Positions 20,693 through 29,614 of a stretch of DNA of 64,000 nucleotides are shown here, one piece after another. The DNA comes from Pseudomonas capsici. GTDB lineage: Bacteria; Pseudomonadota; Gammaproteobacteria; Pseudomonadales; Pseudomonadaceae. Where the stretch lies: positions 18,293-82,292 of the forward strand of contig NZ_JAFGZD010000023.1 in assembly GCF_017165765.1 (NCBI RefSeq), given 5' to 3'. The number at the start of each line of letters is the position of its first letter. Position 1 is the stretch's first letter. The notes beneath the pieces were generated by a model, which did not search any database, had not been told where the DNA came from, and was given only the letters and a program-made list of their open reading frames with translations. Both the position numbers and the translations under genes were made by a program.

Positions 20693-21610
20693 GTGGCTCA
20701 GGTCAAGCGTATACGCCGCAACGTCAGCGGAATCATCCTGCTCGACAAGCCTCTGGGTTTCACGTCCAATGCGGCCCTGCAAAAGGTGCGCTGGTTGCTC
20801 AACGCCGAAAAGGCCGGGCATACCGGTAGTCTCGATCCACTGGCTACAGGTGTGTTGCCGCTGTGTTTCGGTGAGGCCACCAAGTTCTCTCAGTACCTGC
20901 TCGATTCGGACAAGTCCTACGAGACACTGATGCAACTGGGCAAGACCACCACCACTGCAGACTCCGAAGGCGAAGTGTTGCAGACTCGCCCGGTGACCGT
21001 TGGTCGTGAAGATATCGAAGCGGTTCTGCCGGCTTTTCGCGGTGAAATCAGCCAGATACCTCCGATGTACTCGGCCCTCAAGCGTGATGGACAGCCTCTT
21101 TACAAGCTGGCCCGTGCAGGTGAAGTAGTGGAGCGTGAGCCTCGTTCTGTTACTATTGCGCGCCTGGAATTGCTGGCTTGCGAGTCCGAGACTGCGCGTC
21201 TTTCGGTCGATTGCAGCAAAGGCACCTATATTCGGACCCTGGTCGAGGATATTGGTGAAAAACTGGGCTGTGGAGCCTATGTCGCAGAGCTGCGTCGTAC
21301 CCAGGCCGGGCCTTTCAGCCTGAGCCAGACGGTCACGCTGGAAGAGCTTGAGCAGGTACACGCCGAAGGTGGCAACGAAGCGGTCGACCGTTTCCTGATG
21401 CCATCTGACAGCGGTCTGCTACATTGGCCATTGCTGCAGTTTTCGGAACACAGTTCTTTCTACTGGCTGCATGGTCAGCCGGTAAGAGCACCGGATGCGC
21501 CGAAGTTCGGCATGGTCCGGGTGCAGGATCACGAAGGTCGCTTCATCGGGATCGGTGAAGTAAGCGAAGACGGGCGTATAGCGCCGCGTCGTCTGATTCG
21601 GTCAGAATGA
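20693..21610 (+). CDS. truB: tRNA pseudouridine-55 synthase
   Basis: Makes pseudouridine 55 in the T loop of elongator tRNAs. The 305-residue protein has the catalytic motif GSLDPLATGVLP with Asp48, the KSYE and RGEISQIPPMYSALK motifs and a C-terminal PUA-like region. The start is GTG 20693, preceded by a GAGGAG stretch from the rbfA end, which suggests tight coupling with rbfA. Confidence 0.96.
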   Translation: MAQVKRIRRNVSGIILLDKPLGFTSNAALQKVRWLLNAEKAGHTGSLDPLATGVLPLCFGEATKFSQYLLDSDKSYETLMQLGKTTTTADSEGEVLQTRPVTVGREDIEAVLPAFRGEISQIPPMYSALKRDGQPLYKLARAGEVVEREPRSVTIARLELLACESETARLSVDCSKGTYIRTLVEDIGEKLGCGAYVAELRRTQAGPFSLSQTVTLEELEQVHAEGGNEAVDRFLMPSDSGLLHWPLLQFSEHSSFYWLHGQPVRAPDAPKFGMVRVQDHEGRFIGIGEVSEDGRIAPRRLIRSE

Positions 21611-21762
21611 CCGGAACCAGGCTGTCTGCATGCAGGTGGTCTGGAACGAGGGTGGCTGTCAACAGGCACGGTCACATCTCATTTTTTAATACAGGGATCT
21701 GTCCCTGGCCTGTTGGAAACTCTTCTTCGGAAGCGGTTTCCCTGAAATGAAGGATTGCCCAC

Positions 21763-22032
21763 ATGGCACTCAGCGTTGAAGAAAAAGCTCAGATCGTAAC
21801 CGACTACCAGCAAGCTGTTGGTGACACTGGTTCGCCAGAAGTGCAAGTTGCACTGCTGACCGCCAACATCAACAAACTGCAAGGCCACTTCAAGGCCAAC
21901 GGTAAGGACCACCACTCGCGTCGTGGCCTGATCCGTATGGTAAACCAGCGTCGCAAGCTGCTGGATTACCTGAAAGGTAAGGACGTTAGCCGTTACAGCA
22001 CCCTGATCGGTCGTCTGGGTCTGCGTCGCTAA
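21763..22032 (+). CDS. rpsO: 30S ribosomal protein S15
   Basis: Primary 16S rRNA-binding protein of the 30S platform. The 89-residue product is full length and canonical (TGSPEVQVALLTANINKLQGH, HHSRRGLIRMVNQRRKLLDYL). It lies between truB and pnp, with a 152-base upstream gap that may hold its own promoter, and an AAGGA ribosome site before the ATG. Confidence 0.98.
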   Translation: MALSVEEKAQIVTDYQQAVGDTGSPEVQVALLTANINKLQGHFKANGKDHHSRRGLIRMVNQRRKLLDYLKGKDVSRYSTLIGRLGLRR

Positions 22033-22069
22033 TAACGACGTTGCGAGAGGTTGGTTGTCTGTCACGATT

Positions 22070-22085
22070 CATCGGTATACCGATG
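22070..22085. repeat. 16-bp palindrome in the rpsO-pnp gap
   Basis: CATCGGTATACCGATG is a perfect palindrome and can form a hairpin in the pnp leader. In E. coli a leader stem cut by RNase III is the basis of PNPase autoregulation; a similar role here is inference. Confidence 0.4.
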
Positions 22086-22205
22086 GCTCCTGGCAGGCTT
22101 CCAGCCTCTAGTTTTATCTGGACTGTCGAAGGGTCCGATTCCCCTCGCTGCCCAAGAATTCGCAAGAAACCAGTTCCCCAAGAGCCACAGAAAAGGTAGG
22201 AAACC

Positions 22206-24311
22206 GTGAACCCGGTAATCAAGAAATTTCAGTTCGGTCAATCGACCGTAACCCTGGAGACTGGCCGCATCGCCCGTCAGGCTTCCGGCGCAGTACTGGT
22301 CACCGTTGACGACGACGTCAGCGTATTGGTGACAGTGGTCGGTGCCAAACAGGCCGATGCCAGCAAGGGCTTTTTCCCTCTGTCTGTGCACTACCAGGAA
22401 AAAACCTACGCTGCCGGCAAGATCCCTGGTGGTTTCTTCAAGCGTGAAGGCCGTCCTTCCGAGAAAGAAACCCTGACTTCGCGTCTGATCGACCGTCCGA
22501 TCCGTCCGTTGTTTCCAGAAGGCTTCATGAACGAAGTGCAGGTTGTCTGCACCGTGGTTTCCACCAGCAAGAAAACCGATCCGGACATCGCTGCCATGAT
22601 CGGTACTTCGGCTGCCCTGGCCATCTCCGGCATTCCGTTCGACGGCCCTGTCGGCGCTGCCCGCGTTGCTTTCCATGAAAGCACCGGCTACCTGCTGAAC
22701 CCGACTTACGAGCAACTGCAGGCTTCGAGCCTGGACATGGTCGTAGCCGGTACTTCCGAAGCCGTTCTGATGGTTGAATCCGAAGCCAAGGAACTGACCG
22801 AAGACCAGATGCTGGGCGCTGTCCTGTTCGCCCACGACGAATTCCAGGCCGTGATCAACGCGGTCAAGGAACTGGCCGCAGAAGCCGCCAAGCCTGTCTG
22901 GGACTGGCAGCCAAAGCCGGAAGCCACTGCGCTGCTGGGCGCGATCCGTTCCGAGTTCGGCGACGCGATCTCCCAGGCTTACACCATCACCGTCAAGGCC
23001 GACCGCTATGCGCGTCTGGGCGAGCTGCGTGATCAGGTCGTTGCCAAACTGGCTGTTGAAGAAGGCAGCCCGTCTGCCAGCGAAGTCAAAGCGGCTTTCG
23101 GTGAAATCGAATACCGCACCGTGCGTGAGAACATCGTCAACGGCAAGCCACGTATCGATGGCCGTGACACCCGCACCGTTCGTCCTCTGAACATCGAAGT
23201 TGGCGTTCTGCCAAAGACTCACGGTTCGGCACTGTTCACCCGTGGCGAAACCCAGGCTCTGGTTGTCGCGACTCTGGGTACTGCCCGTGACGCACAACTG
23301 CTGGACACCCTCGAAGGCGAGAAGAAAGACCCGTTCATGCTGCACTACAACTTCCCACCGTTCTCGGTAGGCGAGTGTGGCCGCATGGGTGGCGCCGGTC
23401 GTCGTGAGATCGGTCACGGCCGTCTGGCTCGTCGCAGCGTTCAGGCCATGCTGCCTGAAACCGACGTGTTCCCTTACACCATCCGCGTGGTATCGGAAAT
23501 CACCGAATCCAACGGTTCCAGCTCCATGGCTTCGGTCTGCGGTGCTTCCCTGGCTCTGATGGACGCCGGTGTACCGATGAAGGCGCCGGTTGCCGGTATC
23601 GCCATGGGTCTGGTCAAGGAAGGCGAGAAATTCGCGGTTCTGACCGACATCCTGGGTGACGAAGACCACCTGGGCGACATGGACTTCAAGGTAGCCGGTA
23701 CCTCCAAAGGTGTTACCGCGCTGCAGATGGACATCAAGATCAAAGGCATCACCGAAGAAATCATGGAGATCGCCCTGGGCCAGGCCCTGGAAGCTCGCCT
23801 GAACATCCTCGGTCAGATGAACCAGATCATTGGCCAGTCGCGTACCGAGCTGTCGGCCAACGCTCCGACCATGATCGCGATGAAGATCGACACCGACAAG
23901 ATCCGTGACGTCATCGGTAAAGGCGGCGCGACCATCCGTGCAATCTGTGAAGAGACCAAGGCTTCGATCGACATCGAAGACGACGGCTCGATCAAGATCT
24001 TCGGCGAAACCAAGGACGCGGCTGAAGCAGCACGTCAGCGCGTTCTGGGTATCACCGCAGAAGCGGAAATCGGCAAGATCTACGTCGGCAAGGTTGAGCG
24101 TATCGTCGACTTCGGCGCATTCGTCAACATCCTGCCTGGCAAGGACGGTCTGGTGCACATCTCCATGCTGAGCGATGCTCGCGTAGAGAAAGTGACCGAC
24201 ATCCTGAAAGAAGGCCAGGAAGTCGAAGTTCTGGTACTGGACGTCGACAACCGTGGTCGCATCAAGCTGTCGATCAAGGACGTAGCCGCTGCAAAAGCAT
24301 CGGGCGTCTGA
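22206..24311 (+). CDS. pnp: Polyribonucleotide nucleotidyltransferase (PNPase)
   Basis: Phosphorolytic 3'-5' exoribonuclease of the RNA degradosome. The 701-residue protein contains two RNase PH-like domains (first from about residue 10, catalytic second one around 310-540), a KH domain (IRDVIGKGGATIRAICEET) and a C-terminal S1 domain (IYVGKVERIVDFGAFVNILPGKDGLVH). Start is GTG 22206 behind AGG. It follows rpsO, as in most proteobacteria, and ends at a strong terminator. Confidence 0.98.
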   Translation: MNPVIKKFQFGQSTVTLETGRIARQASGAVLVTVDDDVSVLVTVVGAKQADASKGFFPLSVHYQEKTYAAGKIPGGFFKREGRPSEKETLTSRLIDRPIRPLFPEGFMNEVQVVCTVVSTSKKTDPDIAAMIGTSAALAISGIPFDGPVGAARVAFHESTGYLLNPTYEQLQASSLDMVVAGTSEAVLMVESEAKELTEDQMLGAVLFAHDEFQAVINAVKELAAEAAKPVWDWQPKPEATALLGAIRSEFGDAISQAYTITVKADRYARLGELRDQVVAKLAVEEGSPSASEVKAAFGEIEYRTVRENIVNGKPRIDGRDTRTVRPLNIEVGVLPKTHGSALFTRGETQALVVATLGTARDAQLLDTLEGEKKDPFMLHYNFPPFSVGECGRMGGAGRREIGHGRLARRSVQAMLPETDVFPYTIRVVSEITESNGSSSMASVCGASLALMDAGVPMKAPVAGIAMGLVKEGEKFAVLTDILGDEDHLGDMDFKVAGTSKGVTALQMDIKIKGITEEIMEIALGQALEARLNILGQMNQIIGQSRTELSANAPTMIAMKIDTDKIRDVIGKGGATIRAICEETKASIDIEDDGSIKIFGETKDAAEAARQRVLGITAEAEIGKIYVGKVERIVDFGAFVNILPGKDGLVHISMLSDARVEKVTDILKEGQEVEVLVLDVDNRGRIKLSIKDVAAAKASGV

Positions 24312-24336
24312 TAGCTCGTCAGGCTTTGCCAAAAAG

Positions 24337-24362
24337 AAAGGATCCTTCGGGATCCTTTTTTT
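24337..24362 (+). terminator. Strong terminator after pnp
   Basis: AAAGGATCC (24337-24345) pairs perfectly with GGATCCTTT (24350-24358) around a stable TTCG tetraloop and runs into a T tract. It closes the rimP-to-pnp transcription unit. Confidence 0.9.
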
Positions 24363-24454
24363 ATGAGCGTAAATAACGGCTTATGCAAAGTCTCTCAAAA
24401 CGCCCGAAGAGAACATGCATCTTGCAAGTGAAGTTTTTGGGCGAACGGGCAATC

Positions 24455-24468
24455 TGCACGATCGTGCA
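24455..24468. promoter_or_regulatory. Palindrome upstream of a sigma-54 promoter, possible activator site
   Basis: TGCACGATCGTGCA is a perfect 14-bp palindrome centred about 75 bases before the -24 element of the downstream promoter. That distance suits an enhancer-binding protein site. The cognate activator is unknown. Confidence 0.45.
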
Positions 24469-24534
24469 AAATAGGAAAAATAATAAGCTATTGAATTTAA
24501 AGGGTTTTATGGTTTGTGGCAGATTGGCACACCC

Positions 24535-24550
24535 CTTGCGATATAACCAG
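24535..24550 (+). promoter_or_regulatory. Sigma-54 (RpoN) promoter for the BON-domain gene
   Basis: TGGCAC-N5-TTGCG matches the RpoN consensus TGGCAC-N5-TTGCW at all but the last base, with correct GG/GC spacing. The gene start is 57 bases after it. Initiation would fall near 24560. Confidence 0.75.
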
Positions 24551-24606
24551 TAACCCTGCAACCAACGATGGTTGGTGCAGTTTCTGAGAAAAACAGGAGT
24601 TATCGT

Positions 24607-24957
24607 ATGAAGAAGTTCGCTATCGCTGCTGCCACCGCAACTGCCCTGACACTGACCATGGCTAACGCTGCATTCGCTCAGACCAACACCCAGGCTCCAA
24701 TGATGCTGGCTGCCGGCGAAGTGGCTAAAGTCAAGGAAGAGACTGGCGATACCTGGATCACCACCAAGGTTAAAGCCGATCTGCTGACTGAAAAAGGCAT
24801 TCCTGGCTCGGACATCAAGGTTGAAACCAACAAAGGCGTGGTTTCCCTGTCCTCCACTGTTGCCGTGACCGAAGCCCAGAAGACCACTGCTGTGGCTATC
24901 GCCAAGAAAATCAAAGGCGTCCAGGCTGTTTCGGCTGATGGCCTGAAAGCCGAGTAA
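24607..24957 (+). CDS. Periplasmic BON-domain protein (OsmY-like)
   Basis: A 116-residue secreted protein. Residues 1-25 form a classical signal peptide (MKKFAIAAATATALTLTMANAAFA, cleavage after AFA), and residues about 48-116 form one BON domain with the TWITTKVKADLL start and GVVSLSSTVAVTEAQ core. BON proteins are thought to bind phospholipid at the envelope and are often stress-induced. The start is ATG 24607 behind CAGGAG; an in-frame upstream start would spoil the signal peptide. A sigma-54 promoter lies upstream. Confidence 0.9.
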   Translation: MKKFAIAAATATALTLTMANAAFAQTNTQAPMMLAAGEVAKVKEETGDTWITTKVKADLLTEKGIPGSDIKVETNKGVVSLSSTVAVTEAQKTTAVAIAKKIKGVQAVSADGLKAE

Positions 24958-25052
24958 TCCTTTGTATTGAGCATCTGACGTCTGGTCGACAGCCTTGCAG
25001 GTTGTCGGCAGACAGGAAGTTCATGCGAGAGGCCACAAGGATGTGGCCATTA

Positions 25053-25087
25053 CAGGCCCCGGTGTTCGCACTGGGGCCTGTTCTATT
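25053..25087 (+). terminator. Terminator after the BON-domain gene
   Basis: A 12-bp stem from CAGGCCCC GGTG with loop TTCG and CACT GGGGCCTG (25053-25080) is followed by TTCTATTT. A second hairpin, GGCCACA/TGTGGCC, sits just before it at 25031-25048. Confidence 0.7.
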
Positions 25088-25102
25088 TCAGGCGAGGCTT
25101 GT

Positions 25103-25426
25103 TCATTGGCCGCGCTTGCTGTCGATCCTGACCAGACGACCGCCCTCGAAGCGCAGGTATTGGTACATGCCGTTATACGGCCCGTAAACCCACTCTTCGA
25201 TCCGCACTTCCTCTGACCTGCGATAGTTGCTGCTGTAGGTTTCCTTGCTGCCCAAGACCTCCTGGCTCACAGGCTCTCCGCATTTCTGCTGAACCTCGAA
25301 AATCCTGTCCCCCGTACTGATCAACTGGCTGCCGCAACGCAAGGTCGACGCCTGTGCTGTCGCCGCCAGCGCTCCAGAGAGCGTGAGCACGATGAAACCG
25401 GCAAGCCTGATCGGGGTTCTATTCAA
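25103..25426 (-). CDS. Small secreted DUF2845 protein
   Basis: A 107-residue protein with a signal peptide (about residues 1-26, ending ATAQAS) and a DUF2845-type mature region: LRCGSQLISTGDRIFEVQQKCGEP, with two cysteines that could form a disulfide in the periplasm, and a C-terminal YLRFEGGRLVRID strand. No function is known for the family. It starts 5 bases after the large DUF748 gene, so the two are one transcription unit. Confidence 0.88.
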   Translation of the reverse strand: MNRTPIRLAGFIVLTLSGALAATAQASTLRCGSQLISTGDRIFEVQQKCGEPVSQEVLGSKETYSSNYRRSEEVRIEEWVYGPYNGMYQYLRFEGGRLVRIDSKRGQ

Positions 25427-25431
25427 GTCGT

Positions 25432-28383
25432 TTACTCGCTATCCAGATGAAGTGGGCTGATCACCCGGCCATCCGCTTGTGCCTGACCCAGGTGCGCATC
25501 GACGAAGTAGATACGTTCGTCTTCCAGTTGCCCTTTCTGTACCAGATAGTCCTTGATACTGCCAGCCCGATCCTGACCCAGCTCACGCAACAGGACTTCG
25601 TTGCTGCTCCAGAACTTGAGCACGGCGGCACGCATCCTGTTCAGGCGCTCTTCCTTGCCAAGGTCGGTCCATTCAGCCGGTGGCTGCTGCTTGAGACGGG
25701 CGCGGTAGATGCCTTCGAGCATCGGGCCTTTCTCGTCCTCGGGGACCTGCAGCAGAGCGGCTCTGGCCGGAACCTTGTCGCCACGGCGCTGCATGATCTT
25801 GTAGTAGGTGGACTGGTATTCGCGTTCCAGTCGCTGCTGGGCGAGCAGTGGACCATCGCTGCTGGCTGCGCTGGTGCCTTCGATTTCCAGGCGTAAGGCC
25901 GGACGCTCCTTGAGGCCGGCGGCCAGCGTATCGAGAGCCTTGCGGGCTTCATTGCTCAGCTCGCTGGAGCCGGGCGCGAAACTGACATTGCCCAGATCTT
26001 CCGAACCGCCACCGCTGACCAGACCGCCGAGCATCTTGAAAGGTGCCTGTGCTGCGCGCAGGACGAGGTTGCGCAAGGTCTGCCAGACAATCGGCATGAC
26101 GCTGAATTGCGGGTTGTTCAGATCCCCTTCGACCGGCAGTTCAATGGCAATTCTGCCCTGAGTGTCCTTGAGCAAAGCGACTGCCAGACGAATCGGCAAG
26201 TCCACAGCGTCGGGACTGTCGACTTTCTCACCTAGTTGCAACTGCTCGACGAGTACCTTGTTCTGGGCCTTCAGCTTGCCCTGGGTGATCAGGTAATGCA
26301 GATCGAGATTGAGTCGGCCTTTGCGAATCCGGAACCCGGCGAACTTGCCGGAGTAGGGCGTCAGCGTGGTCAGCTCGACACGTCTGAAGCTGGTGGCGAT
26401 ATCGAGGCTGGCCATCGGGTTGAACGGGTTGAGGCTGCCCTTGATGGTAACCGGCGCATAACGGTCCACCTTGCCCTCGACATTTACCGGTGCCGGTACA
26501 GGCTGGCGGTTGTCGATGGTGCCGATACGACCGTTGAGCTGCTGCACGGCGGTAATGAAATTGGGCGTCAGGGTCAGGTCGGCGAAGTTGGCCGAGCCGT
26601 CCTTGATGTTGATTTCTCCGATATGAATGCCCAGCGGTTTTTCATTGCCAGCGGTCTTGGGTGCGGTCGATGCGGCCTGTTTGTCGGCAGGCTGCGGAAT
26701 CAGCAGGTCATCGATATTGGTGGTGCGGTCGTCATTGATCATGAAGCGGGCATAAGGCTGCTCCAGATTGACCTGGGTAATCGACAGGTTGTCGCCATGC
26801 TGATAATTCAGGCCTTCAACCTCCAGCCGCTGCCACTTCATGAAGTCGCGTTGCTTGAGAGTGTCGAGGGTATGCAACTGGTTGACCTGAGCCTTGCCCG
26901 TGACGGCCAGAGCCAGAGGTGCGGTGTTTTTCAGGTCCACGGCCAGGTCGCTGTCGAGCATCCCGCTGCGCATTTCCAGGCGAATGAACGGGCTGATATA
27001 GGCCTGGGCGATACGCAGGTCGATATCCCGTGTCGTGACATTCAAACGCGCACTGACCGGGCTGAGATTGACGTCACCCGCGGCTGTCAGCTTGCCCTGT
27101 TTGCCCAGCCCGGTGTCGAGCTTGAGGGTGAAGGGCGATTTGTTCAGGCTGTCGAAGTTCTGCAGGTCCAGATTCAGGGGGCCGACATCCAGAGTGACGG
27201 CTTCTTTGGGCACTCGATCAGCCAAGTGGACCTTATAGTCGCGCAGTTGCACATCCTGTAGCAGGACTTGCCAGGGTTTGGCTGGGGACGCCGGGCGAGC
27301 GGCAGTCTGGGCACTGGCATCGGAAGCCGGCTCGGCGGCCTTGGCATCGATTTCCGGTTTTTTCGGTGCCGGTCTTGTCGGCTGGCTGGCAAAGAGTTTC
27401 TGCCAGTCCAGCTGGCCATCGGCCTCCCGGGCAGCCCAGGTTTCCAGCTTGTTGCTGCGGATCTTGCCGACGCTGACAAGCTGTCTGGCCAGATCCACCG
27501 ACGTTTCGCTGACCTCCAGGCGTTGCAGGCGCACCAAGGGGCGTCCATCAGGCGCATCGAGCGCGAACGGTGAAATGCTGGCCGCAGCATTGCTGAGCTT
27601 GAGTTCGGTTTCCTTGCTCAGATCGAGGGTGTAACGGGTGCTGAAGTTCAGGATGCCGTCTTTCAGGGCCAGTGGCAGGGCATCGCGTACATAAGGCCAC
27701 CAGAGCTTCATCTTGCTGTCGGTGACCTTGAGGGTGCCTTCGGACGTGATCGGTACCAGACTGATGCGTCCCACCCAGTCGATCTGACCGCCGTCGGGGC
27801 CGATGGCGACCATGGTCATGTCGGCGTTGTCTTCCGGGAGCGTGCTGAGGTTCTTCAGCTCCAGGTTCAGTTTGTCGTAAAGGAATTCGATGGGCTCGCC
27901 GGGGCGCATGTCCTGAAAGTGGACATAGCCGTCAGCCAGTTTGAGGTCATCGATACGCAGCGGAAAGGGTTTGCCGGCAGGTTCATTGGTGCTCGGCTCA
28001 CTGGCTGGCAGCTTGAACAATTGCGCCAGATTCAGTGTGCCTGTCTTGTCGAACAGCACCTCGGTTCTGGGATTGCTCAGTTCCACCTTCTGCAGATGCA
28101 GGGCACCGCTCCAGAGGCTGTCGATCTGCAGGTTGGCATACAGCTTCTCGAAGGCAATCTGCTCTTTACCGGGGACGCCGATGTTCAGGCCCCAGAGTGT
28201 CAGCTCCAGACTGTAGGGATTGAGCTCAAGGCGTTCGAGCCTTGCCGGTACGGTGGAGTAGTTGCTCAACTGCTGGTTGGCGATACGCAGGGCAATACCG
28301 GGCAGAATGAAAAAGCCCAGCAGGCTGTAGAGCACGAATACAGCCAGCAAAGTGCCAAGAGTACGCTTCAATCCTTTGGACAT
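25432..28383 (-). CDS. Large AsmA-like DUF748 envelope protein
   Basis: A 983-residue protein with one N-terminal membrane anchor (about residues 10-30) and a long periplasmic part made of repeated AsmA/TamB-like beta-strand segments (DUF748), for example LDLSKETELKLSNAAASI. Near residues 800-840 a stretch VSFAPGSSELSNEARKALD resembles OmpA-type peptidoglycan-binding domains. Family members are thought to act in lipid transport or envelope integrity; the exact role is unknown. Same operon as the DUF2845 gene downstream. Confidence 0.88.
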   Translation of the reverse strand: MSKGLKRTLGTLLAVFVLYSLLGFFILPGIALRIANQQLSNYSTVPARLERLELNPYSLELTLWGLNIGVPGKEQIAFEKLYANLQIDSLWSGALHLQKVELSNPRTEVLFDKTGTLNLAQLFKLPASEPSTNEPAGKPFPLRIDDLKLADGYVHFQDMRPGEPIEFLYDKLNLELKNLSTLPEDNADMTMVAIGPDGGQIDWVGRISLVPITSEGTLKVTDSKMKLWWPYVRDALPLALKDGILNFSTRYTLDLSKETELKLSNAAASISPFALDAPDGRPLVRLQRLEVSETSVDLARQLVSVGKIRSNKLETWAAREADGQLDWQKLFASQPTRPAPKKPEIDAKAAEPASDASAQTAARPASPAKPWQVLLQDVQLRDYKVHLADRVPKEAVTLDVGPLNLDLQNFDSLNKSPFTLKLDTGLGKQGKLTAAGDVNLSPVSARLNVTTRDIDLRIAQAYISPFIRLEMRSGMLDSDLAVDLKNTAPLALAVTGKAQVNQLHTLDTLKQRDFMKWQRLEVEGLNYQHGDNLSITQVNLEQPYARFMINDDRTTNIDDLLIPQPADKQAASTAPKTAGNEKPLGIHIGEINIKDGSANFADLTLTPNFITAVQQLNGRIGTIDNRQPVPAPVNVEGKVDRYAPVTIKGSLNPFNPMASLDIATSFRRVELTTLTPYSGKFAGFRIRKGRLNLDLHYLITQGKLKAQNKVLVEQLQLGEKVDSPDAVDLPIRLAVALLKDTQGRIAIELPVEGDLNNPQFSVMPIVWQTLRNLVLRAAQAPFKMLGGLVSGGGSEDLGNVSFAPGSSELSNEARKALDTLAAGLKERPALRLEIEGTSAASSDGPLLAQQRLEREYQSTYYKIMQRRGDKVPARAALLQVPEDEKGPMLEGIYRARLKQQPPAEWTDLGKEERLNRMRAAVLKFWSSNEVLLRELGQDRAGSIKDYLVQKGQLEDERIYFVDAHLGQAQADGRVISPLHLDSE

Positions 28384-28494
28384 CGGGGCTTTGTCTCTCT
28401 CTTTCGGAGCTCCTTGGAGTATGGCATGCCCATTGGGTTCAAAAGGCCAAGCCGCCCAATGCTGTAGGAAATTTCCTTTAAATACGGGCCGATA

Positions 28495-29511
28495 TCAGAA
28501 CTGCAGAATCAGCGTCTTGAGTGGAGGCCGATCGTCCTTTGAAGGAAAGTCTTCGGCAGGCTTCATGACCTGGCAATCACGTACCGGTCGGCCAGCCTTG
28601 CTGGCGCAACGCAGAACCTGCTCACGCCAGTCGTCCATGCCGACTTTTGCCAGGTTATTGCAGCAGATCAGTACGCCATCTTCGGCAGTGCTCAAGAGTG
28701 CCGGTTTGAGCAGGCTTTGGTAATCACGCAGCAGATCCACCGTGCCGAAAGCGCTCTTGGCCCAGGCAGGCGGGTCGAGCAGCACCAAATCGTATTGGCG
28801 TTGCTGCAGTTTGATGTAGGCCGGGAGCTTCTGCCCGCGTCGCGAGCTGACGGGCAGGCCTGCCAGTTGCCGGATTGCCGGGAAGTAGTCCGACTGGATG
28901 AACTGCATCGGTGGCAGTTGCGGGTTGAGTGCGCCGTTCTCGCGTCCTACGGCCAGGTTGCTCTCGGCGAAGTCCAGGTTGCAGACTTCACTGGCGCCAC
29001 CGGCAGCAGCGCTCAGGCCGACGCCGCAGGTGTAGGAAAACAGGTTGAGCACGCTCTTGCCCTTGCTGTGGGCCTTGACCCAGCCGCGAGTGTTGCGCAG
29101 GTCGAGAAACAGCAACGGATCCTGCCCGGTATGACGGCCACGCACCCGGTAGTTCAGGCCCCACTCATGCCCGATCAGGTCTTGCAATGCAGCTTCTTGA
29201 GCCTTGTAGACCGGGTCCTGGCGGTCGATACGGGAGTTGCCCTGGGAGCGGTCGTTGTAGACCAGCAGGGTTTCCAGGCCCAGCCGCGCATTGACCAGCG
29301 CATGCAGCCCCAACAGCGAGTCCCGATCCAGCGTGTCATGAAAGCTCTGCACCAGCAGTTGCGGGCCATAGCGGTCGATGGTCAGGCCGCTGGCGCCCTC
29401 CTGGCTGCCGTGAAACAGCCGATAGCAGTCCGTGCCTTGCCGATGCAGTTCGGCAAGCAGGTTTTGACGGTTATCGAGGGCGACGCTGAGCGCCTGGTTC
29501 AGGGAAGACAT
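28495..29511 (-). CDS. RlmI-like class I SAM-dependent methyltransferase
   Basis: A 338-residue SAM methyltransferase of the RlmI/RlmK type: it has the upstream FLDLRNTR motif (135-142), SAM motif I VLNLFSYTCGVG (154-165), an acidic LDFAESNL end to motif II and the LLDPPAWAK catalytic loop (244-252). RlmI makes m5C in 23S rRNA, but that enzyme has an extra N-terminal PUA domain that is missing or degenerate here, so the substrate is uncertain. It ends divergently from no gene; the thiolase gene lies upstream in the same direction. Confidence 0.85.
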   Translation of the reverse strand: MSSLNQALSVALDNRQNLLAELHRQGTDCYRLFHGSQEGASGLTIDRYGPQLLVQSFHDTLDRDSLLGLHALVNARLGLETLLVYNDRSQGNSRIDRQDPVYKAQEAALQDLIGHEWGLNYRVRGRHTGQDPLLFLDLRNTRGWVKAHSKGKSVLNLFSYTCGVGLSAAAGGASEVCNLDFAESNLAVGRENGALNPQLPPMQFIQSDYFPAIRQLAGLPVSSRRGQKLPAYIKLQQRQYDLVLLDPPAWAKSAFGTVDLLRDYQSLLKPALLSTAEDGVLICCNNLAKVGMDDWREQVLRCASKAGRPVRDCQVMKPAEDFPSKDDRPPLKTLILQF

Positions 29512-29571
29512 GCTGAGCGCCTTGGGCTGGAATTAGGCGCGGAAGTTTATCAGTTACAAGACCCGCATAGA

Positions 29572-29603
29572 TGGCTGATCGTTCCTGCGAGAACGATCAG
29601 CCA
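29572..29603. repeat. Long inverted repeat after the thiolase gene
   Basis: TGGCTGATCGTT (29572-29583) and AACGATCAGCCA (29592-29603) form a perfect 12-bp stem with loop CCTGCGAG. No T tract follows on the minus strand, so it looks like a REP-like palindrome or a factor-assisted transcript end. Confidence 0.5.
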
Positions 29604-29614
29604 GACTCGGTGGG

